A DNA stretch of 64,000 nt. Origin: Siderastrea siderea (taxonomy: Eukaryota > Cnidaria > Anthozoa > Scleractinia > Rhizangiidae). Both the position numbers and the translations under genes were made by a program. Shown here piece after piece: positions 45,819 through 58,643 of this stretch. The notes below the pieces were generated by a model, which ran no database searches, was not told the origin of the DNA, and saw only the letters and a program-made list of their open reading frames with translations. The stretch lies in the NCBI GenBank assembly GCA_964030785.1, contig OZ034978.1:7010501-7074500 (forward strand), given 5' to 3'. Within the stretch, counting starts at the first letter, position 1, and each line of letters opens with the position of its first letter.

Positions 45819-46055
45819 GGGGTGGACCATTAGAAAAGTTATTGGGGGGGGGGGGGGGGGCGAAGTACAAAAAACATGCTAGGGAAAATTGAGAGAAAAA
45901 AAATTCATGCACAGCGAGTAGCCCAGAAAAAATGTTCTTGCATACGGAAAATAAATATTCCTGCAAGGGCAATGTTAACGAAATAAAATTCGTTCGTGCA
46001 GCTCAAAACTTAACTGCCCCCCCCCCCCCCCATGACTTTTCTAATGGTCCGTCCC
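45819..46055. repeat. 237 bp MITE with poly-G/poly-C ends
   Basis: The inverted ends GGTGGACCATTAGAAAAGTT and, complemented, GACGGACCATTAGAAAAGTC lead into G and C homopolymers of at least 14 bp. Confidence 0.75.
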
Positions 46056-46899
46056 TTAACTGGTACGTGTTTATTATCAATTATTTGGCTGATCATATTC
46101 CCTGTCGGCCATTTTCACTACATTCAGTGGTTTAAAGTAGGCCTCTTATTCGACTCTAAGGCCCTTGAAAAACCCAAAGCTAAATCTCCGGCAGCTGAAA
46201 ACAACCATGTTATATTTTCACTATGTTAGCCCGGCAATGCCCATCGTGATTGCGTACGGCGAAATGTTTTGCGTGCTTCCCGGCTTACCTCGCCGCTCAA
46301 AAATTCCAAGATTTACCCGAGATTTCCTATCACTCAACGCTTGCACCTTCTAAAATTACTCGGTACGTCACAGAGATTTGTAATTTGAACGCGGTTCGGA
46401 GTATGTAGTAATTGTTGTACTAGCTTCCCATTGCAACTGGACTGAACGTGCAACCAAAGATTATATACTGTAAAAATTGAGGCGTGTTACATGTTTTGCT
46501 GCTTGAAAATGGGATAAGAAACGCCACTAGTTTTGGACCAGCCTTCTTCTCAGAATAACGCGCGCAAGTTTCGTATGTTCTTTTCGACAGTAGCAGTGAG
46601 TCGATTGTCTTCGCTTCTACCAGGTAAAGCAGCACTTATATTTGTTCAAATTCTCCCGGAAACTTTAAAATTAATTCTTTCATGCCGGGTTTCTATTGCA
46701 CAGATTGTGCCTTCTAACATGTTTCACGACTCTGTCGGGGAATTTTGACCGATATATCCATCGTAAACGAAACAAATTTGCAAATTTAGCAATAAGAGCT
46801 GTTCATAACATCACTTCATTCATTCTGAAAGGCTGCCTATTCAGTTGCCAACCGGAAACTGCCTTTCAGTGATTCGTTCAGTTCAGTTGGTGCAATACT

Positions 46900-47092
46900 T
46901 GAAAGAGCACATGGAATTTTCTCGCGTGTTTTCTAAAACAACTTGGTTTTCACTCTGGAAAACATACGGTGTATTTGTTTATGTGATTTAGTTACGGCCA
47001 TGGACACTGACGGTGGCCTGGTCTGTCTCTAAGCACGAGTTTGAGGAGTGACTTCGTGGTGTGATCGTGCGATAGAGACAACAAAAGCACGG
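46900..47092 (+). promoter_or_regulatory. Possible non-coding first exon of a plus-strand gene
   Basis: A GC-richer stretch ends in a good donor (aaagcacg|ggtgag). It lies 3.9 kb upstream of a coding exon that begins with an ATG two bases after its acceptor. Suggestive only. Confidence 0.25.
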
Positions 47093-47099
47093 GTGAGAT

Positions 47100-50000
47100 A
47101 TTCAAACTTATTTCCCTGCACATTTCAATTTAGAATTCCTCTTCAAGCTTATCCCACCTTTTCAGTTTCTAATGATTTCAAACCATTTGACAATGTATAT
47201 ATTAATTATTTGGTCACATTATAGCTAGCTGAGCTGTTGCATGGCCGAGACACCATAAACAATCTCTGAATTCCAAGCATGGTTTGTTTAATAACATATT
47301 CCAGCCTCATAAATCAGTTCAATTTATTTCAGTGCACTACATCATTACTAAGCTTTTACAGGGTAGTATTTCAGTGAAGCTGGAAACCGTTTATCAATTG
47401 AAAGCAATTTCGGTTGTTTTTTCGTGAAGTTCCCGGCCGCGATTAGAGATTTGAGAGTTGCCTCAGAAATTAGTTCAACTCATTTTAATACGCTATATTA
47501 TCATTTACAGGGTCGTCTTTTAGTAAAGGTGGCACCCATTTACTAGGGTAATTTTAGTTGCTTATTCTTGAAGTGCCCAGATGAAATTTGTCATGGACCT
47601 CTACTGTCGATCGCCATGTGCTAAATCGATTATAGCAAACTAAAAATATTGAAATCACGGTAGCGATTTCAGTCAATCGATGAAGGAAAGAATTCATAAT
47701 CACGCTACATTTGTTCCGTTCACGCTAGATTCCGTACACATGGGTTCACGCCATGTTATTGTCTGCAGTCTTAACCTTTAACTCCCAGCATCCTTGTCCG
47801 TAATTGACCATAATTGCCAAAAAAAGTGCTTTGCAAAAATTTGGAAAAAGCAACAGCAGCACATGAAAGATGAGTTCAAACTCCAGGACTTCATCCGAAA
47901 ACACAAAAGTTAGAAGTATCTTCTACAGCATAAAAATAGCACCACAGGAACGTACTGCCCAGTAGCTTTCTTCCAAATCCATTCACATGGCAACAAAGTA
48001 GGAATCCATTCACTTAAAAATTACATCCACCTTTTACAGCATAACAAACGCCCCTACCAGAAAGGTACTGCTCTTGAAATCGCTTTCATACTTTGGAACA
48101 TCAGCCAGAGACTTAACGCTTATGCGCAGAGTAAACGACTCTATTTACACAGGTTGGCCCAGTCAACTCTAAAGCTGGTATCCATAGGTTCCCTGTGCAA
48201 CCACAGTACTCGAGTCTAGTTAAGAACTAACATTGCGAGTGAGTTTTAATGAATAGACAAGAGGCACGAAAATGCCAAAATTAGCACGGTAAACCGGTAA
48301 TGTCTCTTTGTGAAAACGTCTTTATCTGAGTTTATATTTCCGACTCAAACAGACAACAAAATGCACGCTAATTATAATTCGTGATTACAAATCGAAGCTT
48401 TGAGACCAAAGAAAATGTTTGCGTTTGTCATAAAGAAAATAAGTTTAAGTTAGAGCCAATATTAACGCTTTTGATTCCTAAACCAATAAATTTGGCTGAG
48501 ATTAAAATATTCCTAAAGGTAAGCAAATGTCGAAGATGAAATTTTCGGAAATCACACAAGAAAATACGCCGGAAAGCGATGCCCATGAATTGTACATCTG
48601 ATACATAGCTTTCCACTTCACTGCGAAAATAGTTGGTTGAAATCCGTCGTTGTTGTTCGGAGAGATTAGTTAGACTAGCAACTTAGAGTGTCTGTCTTTA
48701 GGTTTATTATTAAAGCTTATTTCCGGCGATCAAAACGGTCTCATCCTTTTCCTAAACCCCATTCGCCTGGTGTTCTGCCTCGTAGGGTGCTAGCCTCCAG
48801 ACAATAACAGTTTTAGTCTCAAGTGCCTGAATTCCAAATTGGAAAAAAGAAAATCGCAATTTTCATTTCGCAAACTGTTCAAAAAATAAACAGCACCACA
48901 GAAAAACACCGCTTAATGGCTGCCATTTGAATGGTTACATATAGGAATTTCATCCACAGACTCAAAAGTTAGATCAACTTGTATAGCGCAATGAACAGTG
49001 CCACAGTAACTTTTGTAGCTTTCAATTGAATGGTCGCACTTTAGAATTTCCTGATCATCCACAGAACCAAAAGTTAGCCCAACCACCTTCTACAGCACAA
49101 CAAACAGCACCACCGGAAAGTACGAAGCAATAGCTTTCATTTAAATTGCCACTCTTCAATATTGCATTCAGTTCACAAGGCGTGACAACAGCACCAAAGG
49201 AATGCACGGCGTTCAGCCCTCGATAGCTTTTTGAGACGGTCACACTTCAGGAAATATCACGTACTTAAACGATTGACTGATTCAGGTTAGGTCTTCTTTC
49301 TATAAGGGCTATTAAATAGCACACAAAGAAAACAATCAACGTCTTAGCTGTGGAAAACATGAAACTATAATTAAGCCAGACTCGACCCGCCACAAGTCGA
49401 ATTCTTGAGATCTCTTTAGCCTTGTCGAGCAACACCTGCGACGAAGAAAACACCTTTCTCCTGTAGTACTGTTCGCTACCCGGATTTTAATCTACATTGT
49501 TTTGATTTTTTGCTCAAACATCCTGAAAATGTTCGACCACTTAGAAAGGAACGTTCTTGTCTGCCTTATCTAGTAACTGAATACTTACTACACTACAAAG
49601 ACATGTATTCGGAGAAAAGCTTTAGATTGGAGGTTTAGATAAGAAACTAACCAACGAACTGTGTTCTCCTCTTTGTCTTTTAGCGGAGTAAAACTGAACA
49701 TTTGAATCGAGTCTCCTTCACGAAATTGACAGTTTCAAAGCTTGAAAAGCGGGATTTGTGGAAACGCATGCATCTTTATCAGTTTCTCCTTTAAAGAGGA
49801 AAGGTTATGTTTGCCAATGTCAACCTACTTGTTTTGAATTACAGCAATTTGTTGTAATAAGCGTTATCAACATTTTTCACCAATTTTAAAAACGCAAGGC
49901 GCTTGAATTTCTATACAAAATTTTAACTCGAAGATTGTTTTAAATGACTCGAAAAACTAAAGTTGTACGTTTACTAATATGTAATTAACTGGTAAAACTA

Positions 50001-51009
50001 CTTGACGATTCCATACTCCTGTTTGTTTATTGAAAATGTTCACGAATTCTTAACATTCGTTCCGAGCGCTCAGCCGGCTTTTATGGGGAATTCCCATTTC
50101 AAGTGGACTGTTGTCACTCACAGACAGCGGTTAAACGCAAAAAATAAACCAACAGGTCAAAACCACTTCCGGTGTCCAATGCCTTGAAAACTCAAAACGT
50201 CCACCAACGTGAGGTCTATTTGAAAACATTGCAAAAAAAAGTAGTGGCAAGCCAAATTTCACGCGAGTAAAATTGGTGGCTGGCAGTTACTGTACTCAAC
50301 GTAAAATGCTGGAGAGTTAAATAAAAGGATTTATCACGATCTGTCTGAACTTTGCCTTACAATTCTTGGTAAAATTCTGGTAAGAACAGCGCGCGTGTTG
50401 TACCTGCTGCCGAGGCTGCCTACTCAGTGATGTCCAACCGCTGACTCCATCATTCTGGGAGTGTGTGCTCAAGCTATTTTCTTTCATGGCAATAAAAGGA
50501 TCGGAAACTCTGAGGATTAAGAACGGAAAATGTATTTAAGCTTCTCAAAATTAATATTTCCTCCTTCGATGCGTTCTGTGTGTCTTTGCTTTTTTAGATT
50601 AATAAATTGATCCACGTGTCCGGACTTTAATAAGTTCTTGTTTATAAGGAAATTTGTGTGAGGGGGCTTTAAATACGGGGGGGTTGGATTAAGGGTCCTT
50701 TGTTATCAAGGCGAAGAAACTATTAAAGAATACTTTCAGTTAATCCTCCTTTTCACGTATATTTCTTGCCTATTCATTTCGTTTTGATGCTAGCCTTTGC
50801 CTTAAAAACGCAACAAAAAAGCTTTTGTCAAAAAGACAGATGAAATAAGAGTTAAGGAACGTTACAGTTTTCAGTGTGACTAAGATATGGTCTCCGAAGA
50901 ATTTTAATTCCATGATTGCCTTTCAATAAGAATTCTTTCAATAACCCATTATTTGGTTACCACTAATTGCATTAGTATTGTTTGACAGTTTATGTTACGT
51001 TGCTTACAG
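47100..51009. other. Intron or intergenic, with worn 106 bp-family copies
   Basis: Diverged relatives of the 43.3 kb unit lie at about 47,850-48,120 and 48,885-49,240 (words gactcaaaagttag, cagcaccac, ggaaagtact). No gene is seen. Confidence 0.5.
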
Positions 51010-51088
51010 ATATGTCGTCTGAGGAAGACTCAGGAAATATGCCAGCAAAAGTAAGCAGTGAGGAGCAAGTGGCGGCGTCTTCGTCTGA
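51010..51088 (+). CDS. First coding exon of an unidentified gene
   Basis: After gcttacag the exon reads at-ATG TCG TCT GAG ... and encodes MSSEEDSGNMPAKVSSEEQV then AASSS, ending at donor gtgagt. The ATG sits at the very start of an exon, as when a 5' UTR exon lies upstream. The peptide is acidic and serine-rich and tells nothing of function. No downstream exon could be joined with confidence. Confidence 0.45.
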
Positions 51089-51276
51089 GTGAGTACAAAA
51101 AGAGTTCTAACTTTACTTAGCATGCAGATAACTTCAACATATGGGCAACCCGTCAAAATTTTAAAGATTACGTCGAACGTTCCAAGATTGCACGTTCTGT
51201 TTGAAGGACTGAGGCCATTAGCTATAAAGAGAAGCTACGTCTTCTTCTTTACCTCATCTTAGTAATGTACGTAGAC

Positions 51277-51580
51277 TAAGCTTTTTAAAAGACTACATAA
51301 ATGCAAATAACCCTTAGCTACAAAAGAGCAAGTTCCAATTCACATAGAAAAGTAATTGTAAGGCATTTCGTCGGCTCTTTTTAATCCAGGCCCAGAAAAA
51401 TCATAATAAGAAACGGGTGCTGTAAGCTTTTTCAGACTACAGACTACATAAATGTAAACAACCGTTAGCTACAAAAGAGCAATTTCCAGTCCACATACAA
51501 GTGTTCTGTAAGGCATTTCGTCTGCTGTTTTTAATCCAGGCCCTGAAAAATCATAATAAGAAACGGGTGCTGTGAGCTTT
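51277..51580. repeat. Tandem duplication of about 148 bp
   Basis: Two copies share gactacataaatg, agctacaaaagagcaa, gtaaggcatttcgtc, ttttaatccaggcc and aatcataataagaaacgg. Confidence 0.85.
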
Positions 51581-53670
51581 TTCAACGACTTTCAGCATAA
51601 CGTTTCGAGTTTTACGTGAAAGGATGCTTTGTTAATAACCGATAAGCTCTTCAGGTAGATATCTAATAACTTGAAGTCCCAGCTCTAGCTGAGATATGTT
51701 GGTAAGATACTTTATTTAAATAGCAAGACAACTTCTCCTTATCTTACTGACTTGACTATTTTACACTTATTTCACGAAATATGGTTGTGCACACACTCAA
51801 CGCTAATGCGGCACCGCTGCTGGATTATGAGCAATTTGAAACAGAACCAAGAAAAAAACATTTTATGGGCATTTTCCTCTATTCACTAAGTAATTTCTCT
51901 ATTAATAGCATGAGAGCTGCTTAGGCTGGTCATGAATGTCTTGGTACGTTTCACCTCTTTGATCATTTTGACGACAAATGATCTTTTTATCCAGCTACCA
52001 CTCTTATTCCCCAGTTAATTAGATGTTAGTTTTTCTCTACCCAGCCTGACCATGATATTGCAACATTGGTTTAGGGAGGGGTAAAGGAGGGAAGGAGGAT
52101 GGTTCACTGAAAGGAAGGAGTGACATTTTTCCTTCGATGAAATCAATGGCAACTTCGTATTCTGTTTAAGGTCCAAAGGGCGTTTGCCAGCATTGAAGTC
52201 AATGAACCAATCAGTGCGCTTGTTGGCTCATATCTAAGGGATGTCTGGGCTATAAATATTGATATCATGACGACAAATTAGATGATGATCACTGTCGGAG
52301 CTTAAAAGGTTAATTAAACAATGCGAAAATTTGAACACTACCAAAAGTTGATAATAAGTGGTTTAGTAGATGGATAATCAATGGGGAAGTGTTACAAGGG
52401 TCAAAACTTTAAACTGCAACCTAAAGCTCTTCCTGAGATTGTCTAGTGTGTGAGTGAGGAAATGAATCACTTCCATAATGTAGCACAAATCTGATATCTC
52501 ACAGGACCTCGTACTGTGCAAATTGGCCAAAAATAATTGAATGATAAACATTCCACAGACTGACAGTCTGAGGAATTTGTTGTGTAAGGATTTTTGCTGG
52601 TTTTCATGTGACGTCCTCAAAATTCTAAAACGTAAACTAAGGCCACCACAAAGCTGCAAGAGAAGTTTCATGTCAATATATTGCTTCGTTTTGCAAATGA
52701 TCAGTTTGAAATTAGATCAAATGCGTGGAAGCTTGAAACACAGGAATTCTCATTCGCATTACTTTTCAATTGTCAAGTATCTTAATAATGTAAAAATATC
52801 ATCTCCATAAGTGTGAAGAGAAACTAGAAATGTTGATTTCATTAGCTGCCTCATTTCTTGTGCTGATTTTGATAGCCGGCCGCCATATTGGTGCCCCAAG
52901 GAGAGACACTAACATGGCGGACGCTTACTGTGTCTGAAAATTATTTTCTCCATAACTTTGTTCTAAAGAGTACTATAGACCCAGAAATTGTTGTTGTTGT
53001 TGTTGTTTGTTTTTAGCTATCGTTTAACCCGTTTGTTTCTGAATATTACTCGTGCAAGCAAACTCGTTTTATCATGACGATGAAAACCAAAGACATGCAT
53101 ATCACCCTAAGGTACAAGCCTCTTGCCATCTATCGTTCAGTATCTATATTCGGTTTACAAAAGCAAATGAAACAGCCCCCACCCATGGTCAGAAACTTTA
53201 TTCAAACATGGCAATCTTGCACTTTACTCACCGTAAACATGTTTACTCGACCACTAGACTATTTTTCTGTGATTTTAAAAACTGATTATTATAATTCACT
53301 ATTATGTGCTGATATGCCGATGCATTAGATCATTCTAGTTTGCTTAGTTTTCGACAATTTAAGTTGGCGAAAAGCGAGACTTCAGTATTTTGTACAAGCG
53401 AGGTTTTGTTTAGTGTACCTTTTAATTGCTATCATCTTATTAAACTTTGTTGAAAACATATGCTAATTTGGTATTCAAACTATTACTAGCAAGCGAAGAC
53501 AGCTGAGATAAAAAAAAATCTTTGACATTTTTTTTTAGAAAAATTAACCTTGGAAGTTGTCCAAACAATTTTGAAAAACTCATCCTGGAAGAAATGTTTT
53601 CACGAAACGCGAGTCGATGAAAGTTGCTGTCATTAAATTTTCACCTTTCAATTACGTCTTAGACTCTCCG
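51581..53670. other. No gene recognised
   Basis: (GTT)n lies at about 52,987-53,007. A trace of the TTAA/CCCTTT family is at 52,255-52,315. Open frames lack protein character. Confidence 0.45.
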
Positions 53671-53673
53671 ATT

Positions 53674-53957
53674 GTCAGGTTCTCATATGCCGCCAAACTA
53701 CCTGCGACATAGCCGCCGGCACTGCCTGGGATACTGTTCCAGTATACGAGAACATACGCCGCCGGCAACAACAACCATCGAAGACCTTTACCGCCGTCGT
53801 GCCTGCGAAGTTGAACTCAAGTTAACTTCGCAGGCTTGCTGGCGTAAAGGCTTGCGATGGTTGTTGTTGCCGGCGCGGTATGTTCCCAAATGGGAACAGT
53901 ATCCCAGGCAGTACCAGCAGCTATGTCGCAGGTAGTTCGGCGGCATATGAGAACCAG
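53674..53957. repeat. 284 bp near-perfect palindrome
   Basis: Arms of about 140 bp (GGTTCTCATATGCCGCC, CTACCTGCGACATAG, GCCTGGGATACTGTTCC, AACAACAACCATCG) are complementary around a centre near 53,816, with almost no loop. Confidence 0.92.
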
Positions 53958-54463
53958 GCTTAAAAGCTTCGGACTTCACAATATAGGAGCTATCTAATGG
54001 TTTGCGTAATCCGTTGCACACATTCCTTTTTGAAATTGTTGAAAAAAGACGTTACGATGAACGTGTTACCTTTGGATGCTTTTTTGGTGCTTAACAATCA
54101 GAACGTAGGTATTTCCTTGGTGTTTTTTTTTTCGAAACACTCGGAGTATGTCTCCTTAAAGTGCTACTATGACCAAAAATATGAATTTTTGGTTCTCTTC
54201 ATATTTCGAAAATATAAGTACATATTACTCACCGTGCAAAGTTTTAAGTCGAAATTCGTACGGGAAGTCCGATTATTTTAACTGCAATTTTCGAATTCGG
54301 CTTGCCGCCATTACTCATTTCAAAAATGACCGGGACGAGTTGGGCCGAGTTGGCCCAGAGAGGAAGTGACGTAGAAGTCTCAACACAGCAAAACAAGCGT
54401 GGCTACTTTCGTATGCAGAGGTGCGAGAGTTCGCAAGTCATTCCTTCGATTTTGAGCGCAACT

Positions 54464-54781
54464 ATGCCTGGTCACCGCTGTTCCGTACAGGACTGCGACA
54501 ACGAAAAAGATGACGATCGAGGGATTTCTCTCCATCGCTCTCCTACGAGTGGAAGGCTATATTATCTGTGGAAAAGGTTCGTTTCCACGCACCGTAAGGA
54601 TTTTAGTCCTGTTGGAGAGTTTCCTGTTTGCTCGGTACATTTCACCGCCGACTGTTTTACCCAAGCGTTTCACGTAAAAGGAACAAAAAGAGTAATCAAG
54701 AAAGGTTCTGTTCCTACCATCTGGAAGCCGACATCACCAGCTTTATCTGCGCGGGATCATCGAATGGTGAGTGAATATTAA
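54464..54781 (+). CDS. THAP-domain protein, N-terminal exon
   Basis: ATG 54464 opens MPGHRCSVQDCDNEKDDD. THAP zinc ligands are C6, C11, C56 and H59 (PVCSVHF), followed by DCF, then KKGSVPTIWKP, the invariant P of the (A/S)VPT(I/L) motif. The domain is complete at about 90 residues and binds DNA. An exon end at 54766 (donor gtgagt) is likely; without splicing it stops at 54781. No transposase exon follows inside the element. It could be a transposase N terminus or a stand-alone DNA-binding regulator. Confidence 0.75.
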   Translation: MPGHRCSVQDCDNEKDDDRGISLHRSPTSGRLYYLWKRFVSTHRKDFSPVGEFPVCSVHFTADCFTQAFHVKGTKRVIKKGSVPTIWKPTSPALSARDHRMVSEY

Positions 54782-55125
54782 TTATGTGCCAAACAAATTG
54801 AGCATACTAGGGTAACTTAACGTGGAAATGTTTCATAGTGAATCATTTGCATATAAAGGCCGCCATTATTGACTGTTGTCAAGACCATCCCAATAAATGG
54901 AAGAGTGGTTGGTTGATTGAACAAAAAAAGAATCTTGATGGATGGGAAAGGAAAATTTTATTGAGGTGGCCAACCTACAAAAGAAATTCACTAACATGCA
55001 GTTTTTAATAAAGAAAGATATAACAACAATATTACTTGTAAATAAAAAAAAATAATGGATTACATTTGTACATTCAATCATTCAATTTCTTCTCCTTTTC
55101 TCTGAAACTCACATTTCATAAATAA

Positions 55126-56435
55126 TTAGGAATTCTCTTCATCCTCAAAACCATGATATTGTCCATCTTGACTTGGAAAGTGTTTCCTAATCCTATGATA
55201 TGCACAACATGGCAGCGGATAGCGTCTGGAGCTTCCAACATACTCCCACAACAGACGTGTAAATTGACGGTATGCAACAGACCTCAGGAACCTAAAAGGA
55301 TAATCACAAAGACAATTAGGATGCATAAAAAACAAAAATGGTATAAGATTATCAAAAGCTATTGAGAAAGTGGTCTTTTAAATGTTATAATGTGGAGCCC
55401 CAGACAACAAGCAGGGAGCCATTTGGGTTATGCTGATTGTTCCTTGATTTTGAATGTACTTGTAAATCCAAGAACTATTACATTGCACAACTTCTCAACA
55501 TGTGAATTGCAAGAGAAACCCTTACACTGCTCTTATTTTCTTAGTAATGGCAATTGAAATATCAATCACGAAGCATTAAAGGTGAACTGGGCATTTGGTA
55601 GGGTATTTCCAGAAATTAGACGAAAAATTCTAAATCAGTAAACAGCAGAAAAAAAGACGTTTACAAAAAATCAGCTTACTGTGCTTCATTTCTGTTGCCT
55701 TGCACAAACATTGTCCTATACGACTTTCCTGCTCTTGTCTTGAGTGCAATAGATGCCACTTCCAACACGTGTCGATTAAGACAAACATTCTCAAAACCAG
55801 GATGCAGAGTTATACATGTAGTTGGGTCTCCAAGAGATTGCTCCATAACCTCTCTACAGCGATCTATTTCCTGACAGCACAAACACTCCTCTGCCTTGGT
55901 AACAAAATCTACCGAACAGTTGGAACACGAGCACCTGAAATCAAAAAGACAAATACCGAATGATCCACTGGTCAACTAAGAAAAAAAAGGATTAAACATA
56001 CTTTCGAGGAGCTTCGATTTTAAAGATAAAAAAGGGCCGGCCGAACGATGCGATTACCTCTGCATCACATTTGTGACCTTAGCAACGAACAGTGAAAATA
56101 TGTATACAAAGCCACGATTCAATGTTTTCGCAAATCCAGGTCTGTACAGCACAATAAAACGATCTAAATGAAAAGAAATAGAAAATTTAAGTTAAAATTG
56201 TATTGCAACTATCATACCATTCACTTTCCTCAACTTGCTGAGTAAACCTTCGCTGGAACTGTTGTTCTTGTTCGGCCTCTTGTTCGCTTCTCGCACTGTA
56301 TGCAGCTGCTTCCTCTTCGGTGGCGATTGGTTCTAAACTATCATCGTATGGCGCGAAATCACCAAGTTCCCCGACTTCTTCGCCAAAAGAACTATTCTCT
56401 GAATCACTCTCAGAAGAATTCGAAGAAGAAGACAT
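55126..56435 (-). CDS. P2X7 ballast-domain protein, three exons, intact
   Basis: Exons 56435-56218, 55934-55680 and 55291-55126 join in frame (donors gtatga and gtaagc) into 212 residues. The N terminus is acidic and serine-rich (MSSSSNSSESDSENSS, then GDFAPYDDSLEP). Exon 2 has the cysteine-rich core WCSCSNC, ECLCCQEIDRC, CITLHPGF and VCLNRHVLEVA. Exon 3 has AYRQFTRLLWEYVG, LPCCAYHRIRKHFPS and DGQYHGF. This is the zinc-binding cytoplasmic ballast domain of vertebrate P2X7; there are no membrane segments, so it is not a channel. Stand-alone ballast proteins are common in cnidarians. Here it lies wholly inside the THAP element and is convergent with the THAP gene. Its role there is unknown. Confidence 0.85.
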
Positions 56436-57023
56436 CGTAAAATACTCAATTTCTCTCGCTAAATCGCACTCTTCGTTCTATTATTCTTGTTGTGGTCATG
56501 GGTTGAGACTTCTACGTCACGAGCAAAAATCACGTGGTTACAGGGAAAAACCGCTGGCAAGAAACTCGCGGGCTTGTCTTTTGCGAACCGAGTAATGGCG
56601 GACGGGTTAAACGCGGTTTTCGGGCGGATATTCCCAAGCCTTGTAAGTACATATCGATCTCATTTGCCGCGATTCATACAATAATGGACCTATGGAACAA
56701 TTTGAAGCTCGAAAACATTGAAAACAAAATGAAAAATTTTCGTCGTAGTAGCACTTTAAAGACACCCAAGTAAACCTATTATTTTAGGGTGAGCTCCTCT
56801 AGTTTAAAGCTTTTCAGTGGTTAAAACAGCCCGACGTGAAGGCGTTTTATTCATCCCTGGTAAAATATAAGTAAACGAGCGGACTTAACAAATCCGAAAT
56901 GGGTGGTATAACGAGCATCACCCATGTAACAAATGGGCCATTATTCTGCTGATAAAGAGCAATGACAAAAATTTTGATTTTAGTAGTTAACACAATGGCC
57001 CTTGGAACTCAGTTTTGTGACTG

Positions 57024-57233
57024 AAGCCTTCACTCCCAGAGTCAGTTATGGAGACATTAAGGTGGTTCTAACTTCTGAGTCTCTCGATGAAATCCTATAG
57101 TGTTACCATTCAAATGAAACCTCGTTAGCCTTACTTTCACATGGTACTATTTATATTTAAGTATTTTACAAAGTGAAATTTGGGATTCGTCTTGAATTCT
57201 GATTTTAGGCACTGTTGGGAGTGAAAGGGTTAA
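57024..57233. repeat. TTAA/CCCTTT MITE copy, left end worn
   Basis: It begins gaagccttcactccc and ends ggagtgaaaggg-TTAA. The interior matches the 11.56 kb copy. Confidence 0.65.
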
Positions 57234-57439
57234 GCACAAAAAGATCTTTGCATCTTACTGAAACCTCAACCCTGTGAATACATCCACCTCTCGTCGTTCA
57301 CCGCCTTGGGCGTTTCACGACGACCGTGTAAATTTGACTAAACCAAATGGCTCAACTTTTCTTTGCTAACCTGGCCAAAGCACATTTTTCACAAGGTTTG
57401 AAAAATTCCCTATTCAAGGAAACTTAAAAACAAGCCTCA

Positions 57440-57725
57440 CCATATGGAAGTTCTGTTCGTCTGCTTTCAATTGAATCGTCACATCCACAGTCTAGCAAGC
57501 TAGAACCATCCCGTGCAACAAAATAAACAGCACCACAGGAAAGTACTGCACAGAAGTTTTCATTTGAATGGTCACACTTTAGGATTTCATCCACAGTCTC
57601 AAAAGTTAGGACCACCTTGTACAGCATAATAAACAGTACCACAGGAAAGAACAGCTCAATAGCTCAGTTTCTTCTGAATGGTCACACTTTACGATTTCAT
57701 CCACAAACTCAAAATGTAAAGCCCC
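57440..57725. repeat. Two diverged 106 bp-family units
   Basis: Words tttgaatggtcacac, gatttcatccaca and ctcaaaagttagg recur as in the array at 43.3 kb. Confidence 0.6.
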
Positions 57726-58400
57726 CTGACTCAAGGTCTAGCTCTCGGACAAAAAGGGACAACTTTATTCAGATTCCTCAAATAGCTGTTTTTCAGCATC
57801 AAGAGAAAGCAGTGTTCGTAGGTTAAAAGATCATAGTGTTTTAAGTTCAGCTCGATCGCGTGCAGACAGTTTCAGCTGTCGTTAACACAATAACTTTAAA
57901 AATTAGGTACAGACAATAGTGAAAAGTATTTCGAAAACGTTCGTGACGGTATCAGTATCCACTACTTTGTCGAATGCAGGTTGGTCGATCTTTTCCAAGG
58001 TGAAACGTCAAGGTCCAGTTACTCGAGCTAATTTTTCTGGCACATTTTCAACCCAAAGCTTCTCAGTGAAAACTGACACTTTGCTCCCGGCCATGAAATT
58101 GCGGACAACGACTCAAAGGTGAAACGCCACGGAAAAAAATCTCCAACCCCCAAGAAAGAGATTACTGTATACAAAGCCTCTTTGTTGACAAATCAGTTTT
58201 CCGCACTTTGGCCCGTTCTGCTTCAATCCGAGAAAAGCGGGAAAAAGTGTCAGTTTCCTATTGCAGCCCGTTTGAGAATACAGTGTTAGAAACGTTGGAG
58301 ACGAGAAATGAAAAGAAAAATGGCTTGCGCTTACAGCACTAGAACCATCGAGTATAATTAAAACCTCTGTATGATGAGGCCATCGAAGCCTAGTACCCTA

Positions 58401-58643
58401 GGCCCCATTCACACCAACAAAACATGTTTAATTAAACTAGGCTTCACAAAATGAAATTCAGCAACAGAAAGCTGAATGACTAGTTTAAACAAAGAATTCA
58501 AGTGAACTTTTACTTGTTTTTCATTTGCACTAAATTCGCAGTAGAAAAAAATCAACAAACAACTTCTGCAAAGAAAACAGTTTTAAACCTTGTTTGATTA
58601 AACAGCTTTTAAACGTGTTTAAGCTTTGGTGTGAATGGTGCAC
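58401..58643. repeat. 240 bp MITE with CCCCATTCACACC ends
   Basis: GGCCCCATTCACACCAACAA and, complemented, GTGCACCATTCACACCAAAG face each other. CTA flanks or overlaps both ends. Confidence 0.7.

Larger units (their letters stand above)
54160..56755. mobile_element. Kolobok-like element with THAP gene and ballast-domain gene
   Basis: The ends are AGTGCTACTATGACCAAAAA and, complemented, AGTGCTACTACGACGAAAAT, flanked by TTAA (54156-54159, 56756-56759). A second inverted pair GTGACGTAGAAGTCTCAAC lies at 54,364 and 56,506. Inside, a THAP gene (plus) and a P2X7-ballast-domain gene (minus) converge. TTAA plus THAP is the known Kolobok pattern. The transposase catalytic domain is missing, so the copy is internally deleted or depends on another copy. 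Confidence 0.8.
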
